In this document: positions 1 to 8,477 of the stretch, in pieces
Numbering within the stretch: position 1 is the stretch's first letter
How the letters are laid out: the number at the start of each line of letters is the position of its first letter
Assembly (NCBI GenBank): GCA_036386415.1
Contig: DASVVT010000018.1
Span: 1 to 64,000 of the forward strand
Source: DASVVT01 sp036386415
GTDB lineage: Bacteria > Acidobacteriota > Blastocatellia > Pyrinomonadales > Pyrinomonadaceae
Direction: 5' to 3'
DNA: 64,000 bases
Translations under genes and position numbers: made by a program
The notes under the pieces: generated by a model
Databases searched by the model: none
Told to the model about the DNA's origin: nothing
Seen by the model: only the letters and a program-made list of their open reading frames with translations

Positions 1-329
1 AACGGTAATAGCAATGACAACGGCGGCACTTGAAACGACCGTTGGCTAAAGACCACGCCCAATGATAACTGCATTGTGGACAAGCTCGGCGCATGAGGCG
101 CAAATGCTACTAAATTTGGTGCAGTTTCGTTAGGCATTACCAATTTTTAAAGGCCAACTTTGCTGAATTTGAGGCAGGAGAAAATTCGCCGTTTCCCAGA
201 ACCACTTGCGAGCAACCAGCACCTGTACAAACTACCTGCGGATACCCTTCGCATTCCTATTACACCACGTGCACCACGACTTGCCAGGTCAAAGGGTATG
301 ATGTCTATCCTGACGGTATTGGCACACTG
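1..329 (+). pseudogene. Broken 5' coding remnant upstream of the EF-hand protein
   Basis: Frame 1 reads Asn/Gly-rich peptide to a TGA at 31, reopens to a TGA at 94, then reads to a TAA at 148. The downstream gene's frame takes over in the run of five T at 144-148, where one extra T would join the two frames. The join, the stops and the lack of a start before 330 suggest frame decay or base-call errors. The window edge hides the true beginning. Confidence 0.3.
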
Positions 330-1061
330 GTGCAGGGGTTTATAGCCTTCAGAGATTGCGTGAGGTTTGATAGTAACGGAAATCGTATCCTGTGTGGGAG
401 CAAGGCAGAGACAACGGACATTAAAGCCTGCACCCTCGCTTCCAATTGCAATCCGACTATTCAGATTCTCCAGTGGTGCGGCGATTTTAATTTTGAGACC
501 TGCAGGTGTGATGGAGATTTCAACAAATCTCCGGTCTTGATTGATGTGATTGGCAATGGGATTGCTCTCACCGATGCGCAGAGCGGTGTTGATTTTGATC
601 TCGATAGCAACGGCACTGCTGAACACATTGCCTGGACTACCGCCGGCTCGGATGATGCTTTCCTCGCGCTCGACCACGATGGAAACGGATTCATAGATTA
701 CGGCACGGAACTGTTTGGAAATTACACCACGCAACCGCCATCAGCCGCTCCAAACGGCTTTCTGGCGCTGGCCGAATTCGATAAGCCGGAGCAGGGTGGC
801 AACGCGGATGGTGTGATCGACAGCCATGACGCGATCTTCTCCAGTTTGAAACTCTGGCAGGACACAAACCATAACGGTATCTCTGAGCCTGATGAGCTGC
901 GCTCGCTGATCGAGCGGGGCGTTGAGTCGCTTTCATTAGATTACAGGGAATCCAAACACACTGACCGTTACGGCAACGTGTTCCGCTATCGGGCTAAAGT
1001 ATACGGCATGAGTCATGCGGATCTGGGGCGCTGGGCTTACGACGTATTTCTGGTTCATTAA
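330..1061 (+). CDS. EF-hand-like calcium-binding C-terminal region of an exported/surface protein (5' end unclear)
   Basis: The C-terminal half holds two Asp/Asn-rich calcium loops of EF-hand or dockerin type, one in the segment DHDGNGFID and one in [13 protein letters not shown]. They are separated by the Gly/Ala-rich linker typical of large acidobacterial and myxobacterial surface proteins. The part before them is Cys-rich. The frame is open from about 114, but the only usual start codon before the domain is the GTG at 330. Cys-rich coding sequence clearly continues upstream in the same frame (about 180-330), so 330 is only a minimal start. Further upstream the plausible frame breaks at a T run (144-148) and at stops near 94 and 31. 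This is either the 3' part of a decayed gene or a gene with a sequence error. Its role is unknown; calcium binding is inferred from the loops. Confidence 0.55.
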   Translation: MQGFIAFRDCVRFDSNGNRILCGSKAETTDIKACTLASNCNPTIQILQWCGDFNFETCRCDGDFNKSPVLIDVIGNGIALTDAQSGVDFDLDSNGTAEHIAWTTAGSDDAFLALDHDGNGFIDYGTELFGNYTTQPPSAAPNGFLALAEFDKPEQGGNADGVIDSHDAIFSSLKLWQDTNHNGISEPDELRSLIERGVESLSLDYRESKHTDRYGNVFRYRAKVYGMSHADLGRWAYDVFLVH

Positions 1062-1066
1062 GCTGA

Positions 1067-1117
1067 AGTGAATAGAGGGACGATCCATCGTTCCCGCCGA
1101 CCGTTTCTCTATTCACT
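1067..1117. terminator. Inverted repeat between convergent genes
   Basis: A perfect 11-bp inverted repeat (AGTGAATAGAG at 1067-1077, complement at 1107-1117) lies just after the EF-hand gene and before the end of the leftward gene at 1157. There is no long T run. It could end transcription from both sides. Confidence 0.5.
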
Positions 1118-1156
1118 CTCTTCTCCGTCTCTTTACGGCCCTTGCGGTTAAAGGTA

Positions 1157-3025
1157 TTAATGCTCACCGTGTCTGCTCATGCTCATGCGATTCGGGCGCA
1201 GGCGTATGAAGAAGCGATAAGAGGTCGGACGACCGCCGTAGAGGGGATCGAGCGCAGCGGGCTTGGAATAGAGGGTCACGTCGCTGCCCACGGCCAGAGA
1301 GATTTTTTCAGTCGTCCACACGTCGCGCGCGTAGCCGAGCGTGTAAGCGCCGATGCGAAACTGCGGGTGATGCCCGTCTTCAAAGCCCAGACGATGCAGG
1401 TCTTCATGGCTGAGCAGGTCCTTCTTATCGACCAGTTCCAGCCGCGTGTAGACGTAATTCTTGTCCAGGAAGTTGAGCGTGGATTCCGCCGTGTAGCCGT
1501 TCAGGTGAAACAGTTCGTCCGTGTGCTCCTCGCGGTTGCGTCCCCAGATGAGGCTCGTCGCCCAGTTGCCGCGCGTGAAGCGTTTGTTGTAGCTGACGGA
1601 TGCCGTCATGCGGCGCGTGTCGCCAGGCTCCAGCGCCTCCGGGTTCTTCAACAGACCGTAGCTTACTTGCAGTGCCCAGTTCTCGTTCGGCGCGAAAGAC
1701 AGTCGCACGGAGCGAGAGTTCCAGGGGTTGAACTCGAAGTTGTAGCGGTTCTCATCCGGCTCGCGCCCGTTGAAGACGGAGCCTTCGAGCTTGAACCAGC
1801 GATAGGTGAAGCCGGATGTCAAGACGCCGAAAGATATGTGCGTCGAATCCTGCAAGTGGTGCGTGAGGGGCGCAGACGGGTTCTCGGATGCAGACCAGCG
1901 GTGCATGAAGGCTGTCGGCCCCAGGGCAGGCTCGCCGGGAAAACCAAGATATGCGAACCATGTCCCGCGCTCGCCCACGGGCATCGTGTAGGTCGCAGAC
2001 GCTTCCATGAAGAGGTCGTGCGGGTGCTGCTTGTCTATGATCGGCTGCCCCTTGTAGGTCTCGCCGGTCTGGAAAAGCTCACCCGATCCTCCTGGCGGAA
2101 AGGTGAAGGGCTCCAGGCTGAACATGCCGCGCAGTTGGAGCGTGCCTTTGCCCAAGCGTCGAAAGGCCATCGGCATGAACCAGTTCTGCGACTCAACCTT
2201 GGTCGCGCCGCGCGGCCCGCCCTGCGCGTTGACCCCTAACTTCATATCGCCGTGAAAAAAGAGTAGCCAACTGCCCGCGCGCTCGTACCACATGTACATC
2301 GGCGTGGTTGACGGCTGCCAAGATGTGCCAGACCCCATCTGCCCCATCGGAATGGAACTGGTCTGGCTCGCTCCGACGCGTATGTCCATCTGCTCACCGG
2401 ACATGACCATCAGCGAATCCTCGTCTACCGAACCACTGTCTGAATGGGTCATGCCGCTGCTGTCCATATCATGCGTCGGGTCTTTCGTTCCGGTCGGCTG
2501 TCCTTTGTGCTCCGTGCCGCTCATATTGTGCATGTCGTGCGTGCCGCCCGGCTGCTCCTGATGCACATGAGGCGCGGGCTCATTCGCAGCGGGCGGCGTT
2601 TGAGCGGCGGGCAGGCTGTCCGTCACTGGGGGCGCTGTCGTAGTGCCCTCTGATGAGATAGGAGAGGCGGACGGCGCGGGCGTCTGCTGTGGGTCAACGC
2701 CTTCGGTCACAGGTGATTCGTGCGGGTCTGGCGACGGCTTGGCAGCAGGAGTAGAAGGCTGCGGCTGCTCCTCAGGCATGTTCATGTCATGCGTGTCATG
2801 CGTGCCATCCGTTTTGGGCGCAGGAGCCTTCTGTGCCTTCTTTCGTGGCGCTGGCCTCTTGCTTTGCGGCTTCGGCTTCGGTTTTTTCGTGCCCGGCACG
2901 TTGCTCATGTCATGCCCTTCGTGCTGAGCATATGCCCTGTTGCTCGTCGATTCTACGCTCACAGCGAAGATCAGGGCGAGAAGTGCAAGCGCATAGAGTC
3001 TGGTGCGTAAATCAAGCTTATTCAT
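1157..3025 (-). CDS. Met/His-rich outer-membrane beta-barrel-type protein, probably metal related
   Basis: This is an exported protein of about 622 residues. The start chosen is the ATG at 3025, preceded by a GAGGGG ribosome site. The longer frame from 3073 would add 16 residues without a signal. A signal peptide ends near AYA-QHEGHD. The next 180 residues are low complexity (Pro, Lys, Thr) and carry repeated HEGHDMS, THDMNM and HDMHNM clusters, which resemble copper-binding Met/His motifs. The C-terminal 380 residues are rich in aromatic, alternating segments and fit a beta barrel. Similar proteins are known to me only as uncharacterised members of copper or heavy-metal loci. A role in metal handling at the outer membrane is inferred from the motifs and from the Cys/His/Met-rich neighbour upstream. 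Confidence 0.7.
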   Translation of the reverse strand: MNKLDLRTRLYALALLALIFAVSVESTSNRAYAQHEGHDMSNVPGTKKPKPKPQSKRPAPRKKAQKAPAPKTDGTHDTHDMNMPEEQPQPSTPAAKPSPDPHESPVTEGVDPQQTPAPSASPISSEGTTTAPPVTDSLPAAQTPPAANEPAPHVHQEQPGGTHDMHNMSGTEHKGQPTGTKDPTHDMDSSGMTHSDSGSVDEDSLMVMSGEQMDIRVGASQTSSIPMGQMGSGTSWQPSTTPMYMWYERAGSWLLFFHGDMKLGVNAQGGPRGATKVESQNWFMPMAFRRLGKGTLQLRGMFSLEPFTFPPGGSGELFQTGETYKGQPIIDKQHPHDLFMEASATYTMPVGERGTWFAYLGFPGEPALGPTAFMHRWSASENPSAPLTHHLQDSTHISFGVLTSGFTYRWFKLEGSVFNGREPDENRYNFEFNPWNSRSVRLSFAPNENWALQVSYGLLKNPEALEPGDTRRMTASVSYNKRFTRGNWATSLIWGRNREEHTDELFHLNGYTAESTLNFLDKNYVYTRLELVDKKDLLSHEDLHRLGFEDGHHPQFRIGAYTLGYARDVWTTEKISLAVGSDVTLYSKPAALDPLYGGRPTSYRFFIRLRPNRMSMSRHGEH

Positions 3026-3182
3026 ATTCCCCTCGAAACGTTTTCCTAAACGATCAAGCGCAGGCAGAGGCACATCGCTCGCTGCTCGCGCATTAAAATA
3101 TAGAGTTATTCCGTAGACGCAGAGAGAGAGTGTGTGTGGTGCTGTCTTCAGTCCCGTTGAGAACTGAAACGTTTGAGGGCAG

Positions 3183-3701
3183 CTAAATAAGAAAGATGCT
3201 AATCAGGACGTGTTTGCGGGGCTGGGCTCCGGGTGGCGAACCCTGTCTGGATAGAATCTGCGGCGCGTATAAAGCTGCAAGCGGGGCGAGCGGCGTTCGC
3301 GTGTCGGAAGCCGCCGCATACAGGCTGCGCTTGATCTGATTCGCCTGGAACGCGTTGGGCATCGTCGCCGGGGCTTCAGACCGCTCCATGCAGTGAGCGC
3401 AGGTTTCGGCAGAGGGACCAAATGCTGCTTCGGCAGTTGGGGCGGCTGCGACCTCTGCGCGTGCCATCTGCATGTCGCCCATCGATTCGCGCCCGGCTGG
3501 CGTGGAGCAGTGGGCTTGTGCCTCCTCCTCCTCCTCCAGCGCGAGCCTGGCATGGCAGCAGGAGTGATCCTGCGCTTTCACACGCGGCTCTTCACCTCTG
3601 GCGTGTGGGCAGGAGGAGAGCGCTGCGGCGAGCGCGCTGCCCCAGACGCTCACAGAGAGCGCCAGCAGCAGGACATTGATGATTGAAATTATTCGCCGCA
3701 T
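3183..3701 (-). CDS. Small exported Cys/His/Met-rich protein
   Basis: This protein of 172 residues has an N-terminal hydrophobic signal segment (residues 5-27) and metal-ligand clusters: HSCCHA near residue 47, a Glu run, SMGDMQM near 75, and CAHCMER near 103. The layout recalls short periplasmic proteins beside copper-handling genes (DUF2946-like), but I cannot assign a family. It lies 157 bp upstream of the Met/His-rich barrel gene in the same direction, so the two may be co-transcribed. Metal sequestration is an inference from composition. The ribosome site is weak. Confidence 0.55.
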   Translation of the reverse strand: MRRIISIINVLLLALSVSVWGSALAAALSSCPHARGEEPRVKAQDHSCCHARLALEEEEEAQAHCSTPAGRESMGDMQMARAEVAAAPTAEAAFGPSAETCAHCMERSEAPATMPNAFQANQIKRSLYAAASDTRTPLAPLAALYAPQILSRQGSPPGAQPRKHVLISIFLI

Positions 3702-4012
3702 AGAATCAAGGGGCTTTGATGCCCTGATGACCGCGCCAGTTTACCACGTCCTTCGTAAATCTGGCACGGATGTCACCCCTTCCAGGTTGGTAAATGCTTT
3801 ACTGAAGACGCGCAATTTTATTTGCCACGAAACCGGCGGCTGCGGTGTTCTCACATTGGAAGGACGGAAATCGCTGTTAAGTCGGGGCGGCTCTTGAGGC
3901 CAGGCTCTCTTCAAAAAAGCGTCGCCGCGCTGCCCCGTACGTTCCGCCCCGCGCCTTTCACCATCGAACCTTTGGAGTTCTTTCAAGAATCTATTTGCAG
4001 GAGTCACAAAAC
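3702..4012. other. Gap between divergent genes, no gene seen
   Basis: About 310 bases separate the leftward Cys/His/Met gene from the rightward DUF4097-like gene. Short open frames here have no ribosome site and no recognisable product. Promoters for both genes must lie here, but I could not pick convincing -35/-10 pairs. An AGGAG ribosome site at 3999-4003 belongs to the next gene. Confidence 0.4.
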
Positions 4013-4807
4013 ATGAGAAAAGTTGCATTCCGTCTCTTCATTATCGCTTCCGCTTTGTGCGCAGTGGTGGCGACAGCCAGCGCTCAGGACTTTCAGAAGA
4101 CATACCCGTTGAGTACCAACGGGCAGATCAGCATCCGTAACGTCTCGGGTAACGTGGTCGTGTCCGGCTATGACGGTGAAGTGGTCGCCGTGAGCGGCAC
4201 ACGCGAGGGGCGCGACCGGGATAAAGTGCGCGTTGAAGACCTGAGCAGCGGCAACCGTATCGAATTGAGCACACGCTACCCTAAGAATTGCCAGTGCGAT
4301 GCGAGCATACATTTCGAGGTGCACGTGCCGCGCTCCGTGCGCTACAGCTTCGAAGAGCTTTCTTCGGCCAGCGGCAATATAGAAGTGCGCGACGTGACGG
4401 GCGAAGTGCGCATCAACACCGCGAGCGGCGATGTGCTGGTGCAGAACGTCACCGGCCACGTTGACGCTTCGACGGCCAGCGGCACGATGCGCGTGCGCGG
4501 CGTGGCGGGCTCCGTGAGGGCTTCGACCGCGAGTGGCGATGTCGATGTCGAGATGATCCGCGTTGACGACAATCGAAAGATGGAGTTCTCCTCCGCCAGC
4601 GGCGATGTCAACGTGCGGCTGCCCCTTAATATAGATGCTGACGTTGAGATGTCGAGCGCGTCCGGTGATGTCAAGACCAACTTTCCGCTCGCCGTCGAAA
4701 GCGAGGATTACGGCGGCGGCCAGCGTGCGCGAGGCCGTCTCGGCAACGGCTCGCGCCGCCTGCACATCTCTTCCGCCTCCGGCAACGTCAGCCTCACAAG
4801 CCTGTAA
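4013..4807 (+). CDS. DUF4097-like exported beta-repeat protein
   Basis: The ATG at 4013 follows AGGAG with good spacing, so the extra six residues from the TTG at 3995 were dropped. A signal peptide (about residues 1-24) ends at ASAQ-DF. The rest is a ladder of short strands with the recurring unit SASGDV/TASGDV about every 18-20 residues, as in the DUF4097 right-handed beta-solenoid family. No catalytic motif is visible. Proteins of this type are exported or membrane-linked, with largely unknown roles. The gene stands alone between a divergent gene and the glycosidase 170 bp downstream, with a hairpin repeat in the gap. Confidence 0.75.
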   Translation: MRKVAFRLFIIASALCAVVATASAQDFQKTYPLSTNGQISIRNVSGNVVVSGYDGEVVAVSGTREGRDRDKVRVEDLSSGNRIELSTRYPKNCQCDASIHFEVHVPRSVRYSFEELSSASGNIEVRDVTGEVRINTASGDVLVQNVTGHVDASTASGTMRVRGVAGSVRASTASGDVDVEMIRVDDNRKMEFSSASGDVNVRLPLNIDADVEMSSASGDVKTNFPLAVESEDYGGGQRARGRLGNGSRRLHISSASGNVSLTSL

Positions 4808-4828
4808 GGGAAATGCGGAATGCGGAAT

Positions 4829-4918
<90 letters not shown>

Positions 4919-4977
4919 TCATTTCTTCCTGTGCTAAGATGCGCCGAGCATGATCAAGTGAGAGGCGCACTTATAAC

Positions 4978-6612
4978 TTGCAACAACAGAATACGGAACC
5001 GGGCGGGTGGGTTGAGGCGACGCTCAACGAACTGACGCTTGAGGAGCGAGTGGGGCAGCTTTTGATGCCCGACACGACAGGCACCCTCATGCACGAAGAG
5101 AGCGCGCAGTATGCCCGACTCGTCGATGCGATAGAGCGGCTCGGGGTGGGCGGCTTCATCGTCTATAACGGCGATGCTCTGACGACCGCCGCCCTGGTTA
5201 ACCGTTTGCAGCGGCGCGCGCGCGTGCCGCTCCTTTTCGCTTCCGATTTTGAAGGCGGCGTCGGGACGCAGCTTCGTGGAGGAACGCGGCTGCCGCGAGC
5301 GATGGCGCTGGCCGCGACGGGCGATACGGAATCGGCGGCTGAGGCCGCGCGCATCACCGCACGCGAAGGGCGAGCCATAGGCATCCACGTCAACTTCTAT
5401 CCGGTACTGGATGTCAACAACAATCCCGCGAACCCGATCATCAACACGCGCGCCTTCAGCGACGACCCTGAGCGTGTGGCAAACTGGGGCACAGCCTTTA
5501 TCCGCGCCGCGCAGGATGCGGGGCAGATCGCGACGGCCAAACACTTTCCGGGACATGGCGACACCGCGCTTGATTCGCACATCCTGATGCCCACCCTCGA
5601 CGCGACGCGCGAGAGATTGGATGAGATCGAGCTGCCGCCGTTTCGCGCCGCCGTCCGGCGCGGCGTGCGCGCCATCATGACGGCGCACATGGCCGTGCCT
5701 GCCTTAGACGTAGATGCTGTGGAAGTTCGTCCGGCGACGATGTCGCCTGCGCTCGTCGATGGCATCCTGCGCCGTGATTTCGGCTTTGAGGGTCTGATCT
5801 TCTCCGACGCATTACAGATGGGCGCGGTGGCAGACCGCTATGAGCCGGGTGAAGCAGTCGTGCTCTCGATTGAGGCGGGTTGTGATGTCGCGTTGTGCCC
5901 GGTCGATACTGCGCGAGCGCACGGCGCGCTCCTCGATGCAGTCGCCGCAGGGAAGATCACGCGCGAGCGCATAGACGAATCCGCGCGTCGCATCCTGGAG
6001 GCGAAAGCCTGGTGCGGTCTGCAACGCGAGCGTGAAGTCTCATTGGAGGGGGTCTGGGAAGTGGTCGGGAGCCCTGCGCACACATCGACGGCACGCGAGC
6101 TGTTCGAGCGCGCCGTCACGCTCGTGCGTGATCCGCGCGGGCTGCTTCCCGTCACCAATAAACGTGTTGTCGGGATCATCCTCAAAGATTCCGTGCCGGT
6201 CTGGGCGCACGTCTTAAGAGAGCCAGCCGGATTGCCATTTTCCAGAGAGGTCCTGGAGCGCTATCGCGCGCGCGTCATCGAATCGAGCGCGGATGCGCCG
6301 GACATCGAGCAGCTACTTGAAGCAACGCGTGAGGCGGATGTGGTATTGGTGGCGATCTGCGCGCGTGTGGCAGCTTACAAAGGGAGCGTCGCGCTCTCAC
6401 ACGCACATGCGAAAGTTTTACAGGCGCTCGACCAGACCAACGTGCCCCTGATCGCCGCCGTCTTCGGCAACCCCTATATCCTGCCGCACATCCCTGAGCG
6501 CGCCACTACGCTCCTGACGTTTGAATCGGCTGCCGAATCGGAAGAAGCAGCCGTGCGCGTCGTCGCCGGACTCATCCCAGCACTCGGACGCGCGCCAATC
6601 AAGATAGAGTAG
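4978..6612 (+). CDS. Glycoside hydrolase family 3 protein, beta-N-acetylhexosaminidase type
   Basis: This is a 544-residue protein with the family 3 TIM barrel in the first 340 residues. Visible signatures are DFEGGVGTQL, the KHFPGHGDT loop that carries the His/Asp acid-base pair of NagZ-type enzymes, and SDALQMGAV with the catalytic Asp nucleophile. The residues after 350 match the C-terminal alpha/beta domain of longer members. The family cleaves beta-linked N-acetylglucosamine, mostly from cell-wall fragments. The KHFPGHGDT loop favours NagZ-like hexosaminidase over beta-glucosidase. No signal peptide is seen, which fits cytoplasmic muropeptide recycling. The start is TTG at 4978, with GAGAGG upstream; no in-frame ATG precedes the domain. 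Confidence 0.85.
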   Translation: MQQQNTEPGGWVEATLNELTLEERVGQLLMPDTTGTLMHEESAQYARLVDAIERLGVGGFIVYNGDALTTAALVNRLQRRARVPLLFASDFEGGVGTQLRGGTRLPRAMALAATGDTESAAEAARITAREGRAIGIHVNFYPVLDVNNNPANPIINTRAFSDDPERVANWGTAFIRAAQDAGQIATAKHFPGHGDTALDSHILMPTLDATRERLDEIELPPFRAAVRRGVRAIMTAHMAVPALDVDAVEVRPATMSPALVDGILRRDFGFEGLIFSDALQMGAVADRYEPGEAVVLSIEAGCDVALCPVDTARAHGALLDAVAAGKITRERIDESARRILEAKAWCGLQREREVSLEGVWEVVGSPAHTSTARELFERAVTLVRDPRGLLPVTNKRVVGIILKDSVPVWAHVLREPAGLPFSREVLERYRARVIESSADAPDIEQLLEATREADVVLVAICARVAAYKGSVALSHAHAKVLQALDQTNVPLIAAVFGNPYILPHIPERATTLLTFESAAESEEAAVRVVAGLIPALGRAPIKIE

Positions 6613-6744
6613 ACAGTAGACAGTAGTCAGTAGAAAAGAAAAGCGGTCGATGCGTTTAATGCTGAGCCTTTTAATCAGAGTAGATAATAGAGCGTCACGC
6701 GCTCTGTCTTTCTACTGACTACTGACTACTGTCTACTGTCTACT
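6608..6744. repeat. Palindromic repeat, GTAGACAGTAG word family (copy 1)
   Basis: Perfect 26-bp arms at 6608-6633 and 6719-6744 are built from TAGACAG and TAGTCAG words. The left arm contains the TAG stop codon of the glycosidase (6610-6612), and the right arm ends six bases before the stop of the convergent gene. It is probably a bidirectional terminator. Related copies lie at 7619-7724 and 20773-20920. Confidence 0.75.
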
Positions 6745-6749
6745 TCTCT

Positions 6750-7190
6750 TCATCCTTTCCCTTGTGGTGCTTCAAGGTAGGCTTCGATGGTCTTGTAGAG
6801 TTCTTCGTCCATGAAGCCGTTGATGCGTCGGAAAGAGTGAGAGAGTTGTTCGGCTGTTTGCGAGCGCATCGCGCCGCTGTAGCTGGCGATGAATTCCATC
6901 ACGGTGGCGCGCAGGAGCGTCAACTCGCGTACGACCTCTTTGAGGTCATAACCCTGACGCCATCTGAGGCGTCCATGTTCTTTGCCCTCGATCAACGTCT
7001 TCGCCTCACGGCTTTCATCCGCGAGCGCGTACGTCAGTTCGGCCACGATCTGTGGGACGTGATCCAGCAGTTGCGCATAGGTTAGCTCGGCATCGGAACA
7101 GACGCGCTTATCCGAGATGACCTTCTCCGTCCACTTGCGAACGATGGTCTCCGAGCCATTCTCCAACAAGCGGCTGAGTTCTTGTGACAT
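6750..7190 (-). CDS. RsbRD N-terminal-domain-like sensor protein
   Basis: This 146-residue all-helical protein resembles the RsbRD N-terminal domain, a globin-like sensory fold placed before STAS domains in stressosome proteins. Helices run from LSRLLENGSETIVRKW to the C-terminal DEELYKTIEAYL. No STAS domain follows, so it would act as a free-standing sensor. It is divergent from the CsbD-like stress gene, which fits a stress context. The sensed signal cannot be read from sequence. Confidence 0.65.
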   Translation of the reverse strand: MSQELSRLLENGSETIVRKWTEKVISDKRVCSDAELTYAQLLDHVPQIVAELTYALADESREAKTLIEGKEHGRLRWRQGYDLKEVVRELTLLRATVMEFIASYSGAMRSQTAEQLSHSFRRINGFMDEELYKTIEAYLEAPQGKG

Positions 7191-7397
7191 GGGGGAACCC
7201 TCTGATTGTTTTAAGAATTTTCACGGACAGCAGCGTTCGGGGGAGCGCGCCCGCTGCTCAAGGATCAATCTGCTAAAGTAGTATCGCATAAGGCGCGCGT
7301 CACAGGCAACGGGTTTGACCCGACGGCGCAAGTAGTGCGACCATATCGAGCTTGAGATCAAATTTTAGCTGGGGACCGACCCAGGGAGGCCGCCATT

Positions 7398-7619
7398 ATG
7401 GAGATTAATAAGGATAAGATCAGAACACAGGACGAAGAGAACGAGCCCGCGCCCATCGATCAGGTCGAAGGGCGCGTCGAAGCTGAAATGAAGCGCCTCG
7501 AAGGCCGCGCCAAAGAGCGCGTCGCGCAGGGTTTGCAAGATGAAGACCTGGAACGCGAAGGCCGCGAATTAAAGGACGAAGGCAAACGCGAGCTGGAAGA
7601 ACAACGAAACAAACAATAG
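7398..7619 (+). CDS. Small CsbD-like charged stress protein
   Basis: This 73-residue, highly charged helical protein has a perfect AGGGAGG ribosome site at 7382-7388. The core EGRAKERVAQGLQDEDLE followed by EGRELKDEGK resembles the CsbD family of general-stress proteins (KGxxKExxGxLTxDxxLExEGKxxQ). Function in that family is unclear, but expression is typically stress induced. It is divergent from the RsbRD-like gene across a 207-bp gap. Confidence 0.65.
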   Translation: MEINKDKIRTQDEENEPAPIDQVEGRVEAEMKRLEGRAKERVAQGLQDEDLEREGRELKDEGKRELEEQRNKQ

Positions 7620-7724
7620 TCAGTAGTCAGTTGTCCGTTGTTGGTTGAGTGAACCGCCTGGTTGAATCGTCACAAGTCAAGTTGGAAAAGCGAAACAACG
7701 GACAACTGACCACGGACTACTGAC
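7619..7724. repeat. Palindromic repeat, GTAGTCAGTAG word family (copy 2)
   Basis: Outer 9-bp arms (7619-7627 with 7716-7724) and inner perfect 15-bp arms (7628-7642 with 7694-7708) are separated on the right by a 7-nt bulge. The repeat begins inside the TAG stop codon of the CsbD-like gene (7617-7619) and ends three bases before the stop of the thioredoxin gene. It is placed to terminate both. Confidence 0.7.
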
Positions 7725-7727
7725 GAT

Positions 7728-8441
7728 TCATGCTTTTTCGTTTGCCGCCTGCTCCAGCGCCTGACGCAGTTTGGGTAGAGTTTCGACGGGGCTGAAACCG
7801 ACGAAACGCACGAGGAGGTGTCCGCTGCGCGTGATGACGTAGCTCTGCGGGATCACATTGCGGCCTTGCATCAGAGTGCCGACAAACTCATCTTCGGCAT
7901 AAGCGATGGTGTAGCTGACCTTCTGCTCGCGGACGAAAGCCTTCACACGCTCCGGCTCCGGATCGTTTCCGGGGCTCGTTATCCCTATAAACTCCACGCC
8001 TCGCGCCTTGTACTCTTTGCTCAGCTTCTCAAGCTCCGGCGTCTCCTGCCGACACGGCCCGCACCAGGTCGCCCATAGATTCAGGAGCACGACTTTGCCC
8101 GCATAATCCGAGAGCTTGAAAACCTTGCCGTCAAGCGTCTTCAGCTCAGCATTCGAGATGCTCGTCGGCAGCGGGGTGAGAGTCGTCTCCCCCGGCGCAC
8201 TATTGTTAGTCGTAGCCGGCGCAGAATTGGTCACAGCGACGGGCGCGGAAGAATTGGTCGCCGTCGCGCTGGTGTTTGTGTTGGCTCCGGCCTCACCGCC
8301 CGTCTTAGTCCCTTCCGTGGAGTTGCAGCTCGACGTTCCGAGGGCTGTGATGAGAGCGAGCAGGATGAAAGTAAAAGTCACGCACGCGGGCGTCCAGAAA
8401 CGTGGCGCGCGCGCGCCGGAGCGCTGTGTAGAAGGGGTCAT
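7728..8441 (-). CDS. TlpA/ResA-type thioredoxin-fold protein, membrane-anchored
   Basis: The ATG at 8441 is used because GGAAAG lies about 11 nt upstream; a TTG at 8471 would add ten residues. An N-terminal hydrophobic stretch (about residues 20-36) ending at SSC could be a signal anchor or lipoprotein signal. A Thr/Asn/Ala-rich linker follows. The C-terminal 140 residues are a TlpA-like AhpC/TSA-thioredoxin domain with active site WATWCGPCRQE and the cis-Pro segment VIPQSYVI. Such proteins reduce disulfides outside the cytoplasm, for example in cytochrome c maturation. It is the last gene of the leftward kinase-FHA cluster. Confidence 0.85.
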   Translation of the reverse strand: MTPSTQRSGARAPRFWTPACVTFTFILLALITALGTSSCNSTEGTKTGGEAGANTNTSATATNSSAPVAVTNSAPATTNNSAPGETTLTPLPTSISNAELKTLDGKVFKLSDYAGKVVLLNLWATWCGPCRQETPELEKLSKEYKARGVEFIGITSPGNDPEPERVKAFVREQKVSYTIAYAEDEFVGTLMQGRNVIPQSYVITRSGHLLVRFVGFSPVETLPKLRQALEQAANEKA

Positions 8442-8477
8442 GCGGTTTGGTCTTTCCTTTATCTTTGGCAACGGACT

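Noticed and set aside
1142..2239. Rightward 365-codon frame opposite the Met/His-rich barrel gene
   Set aside because: Composition is Arg/Val/Gln-rich with no domain. The leftward frame has a signal peptide, ribosome site and barrel pattern.
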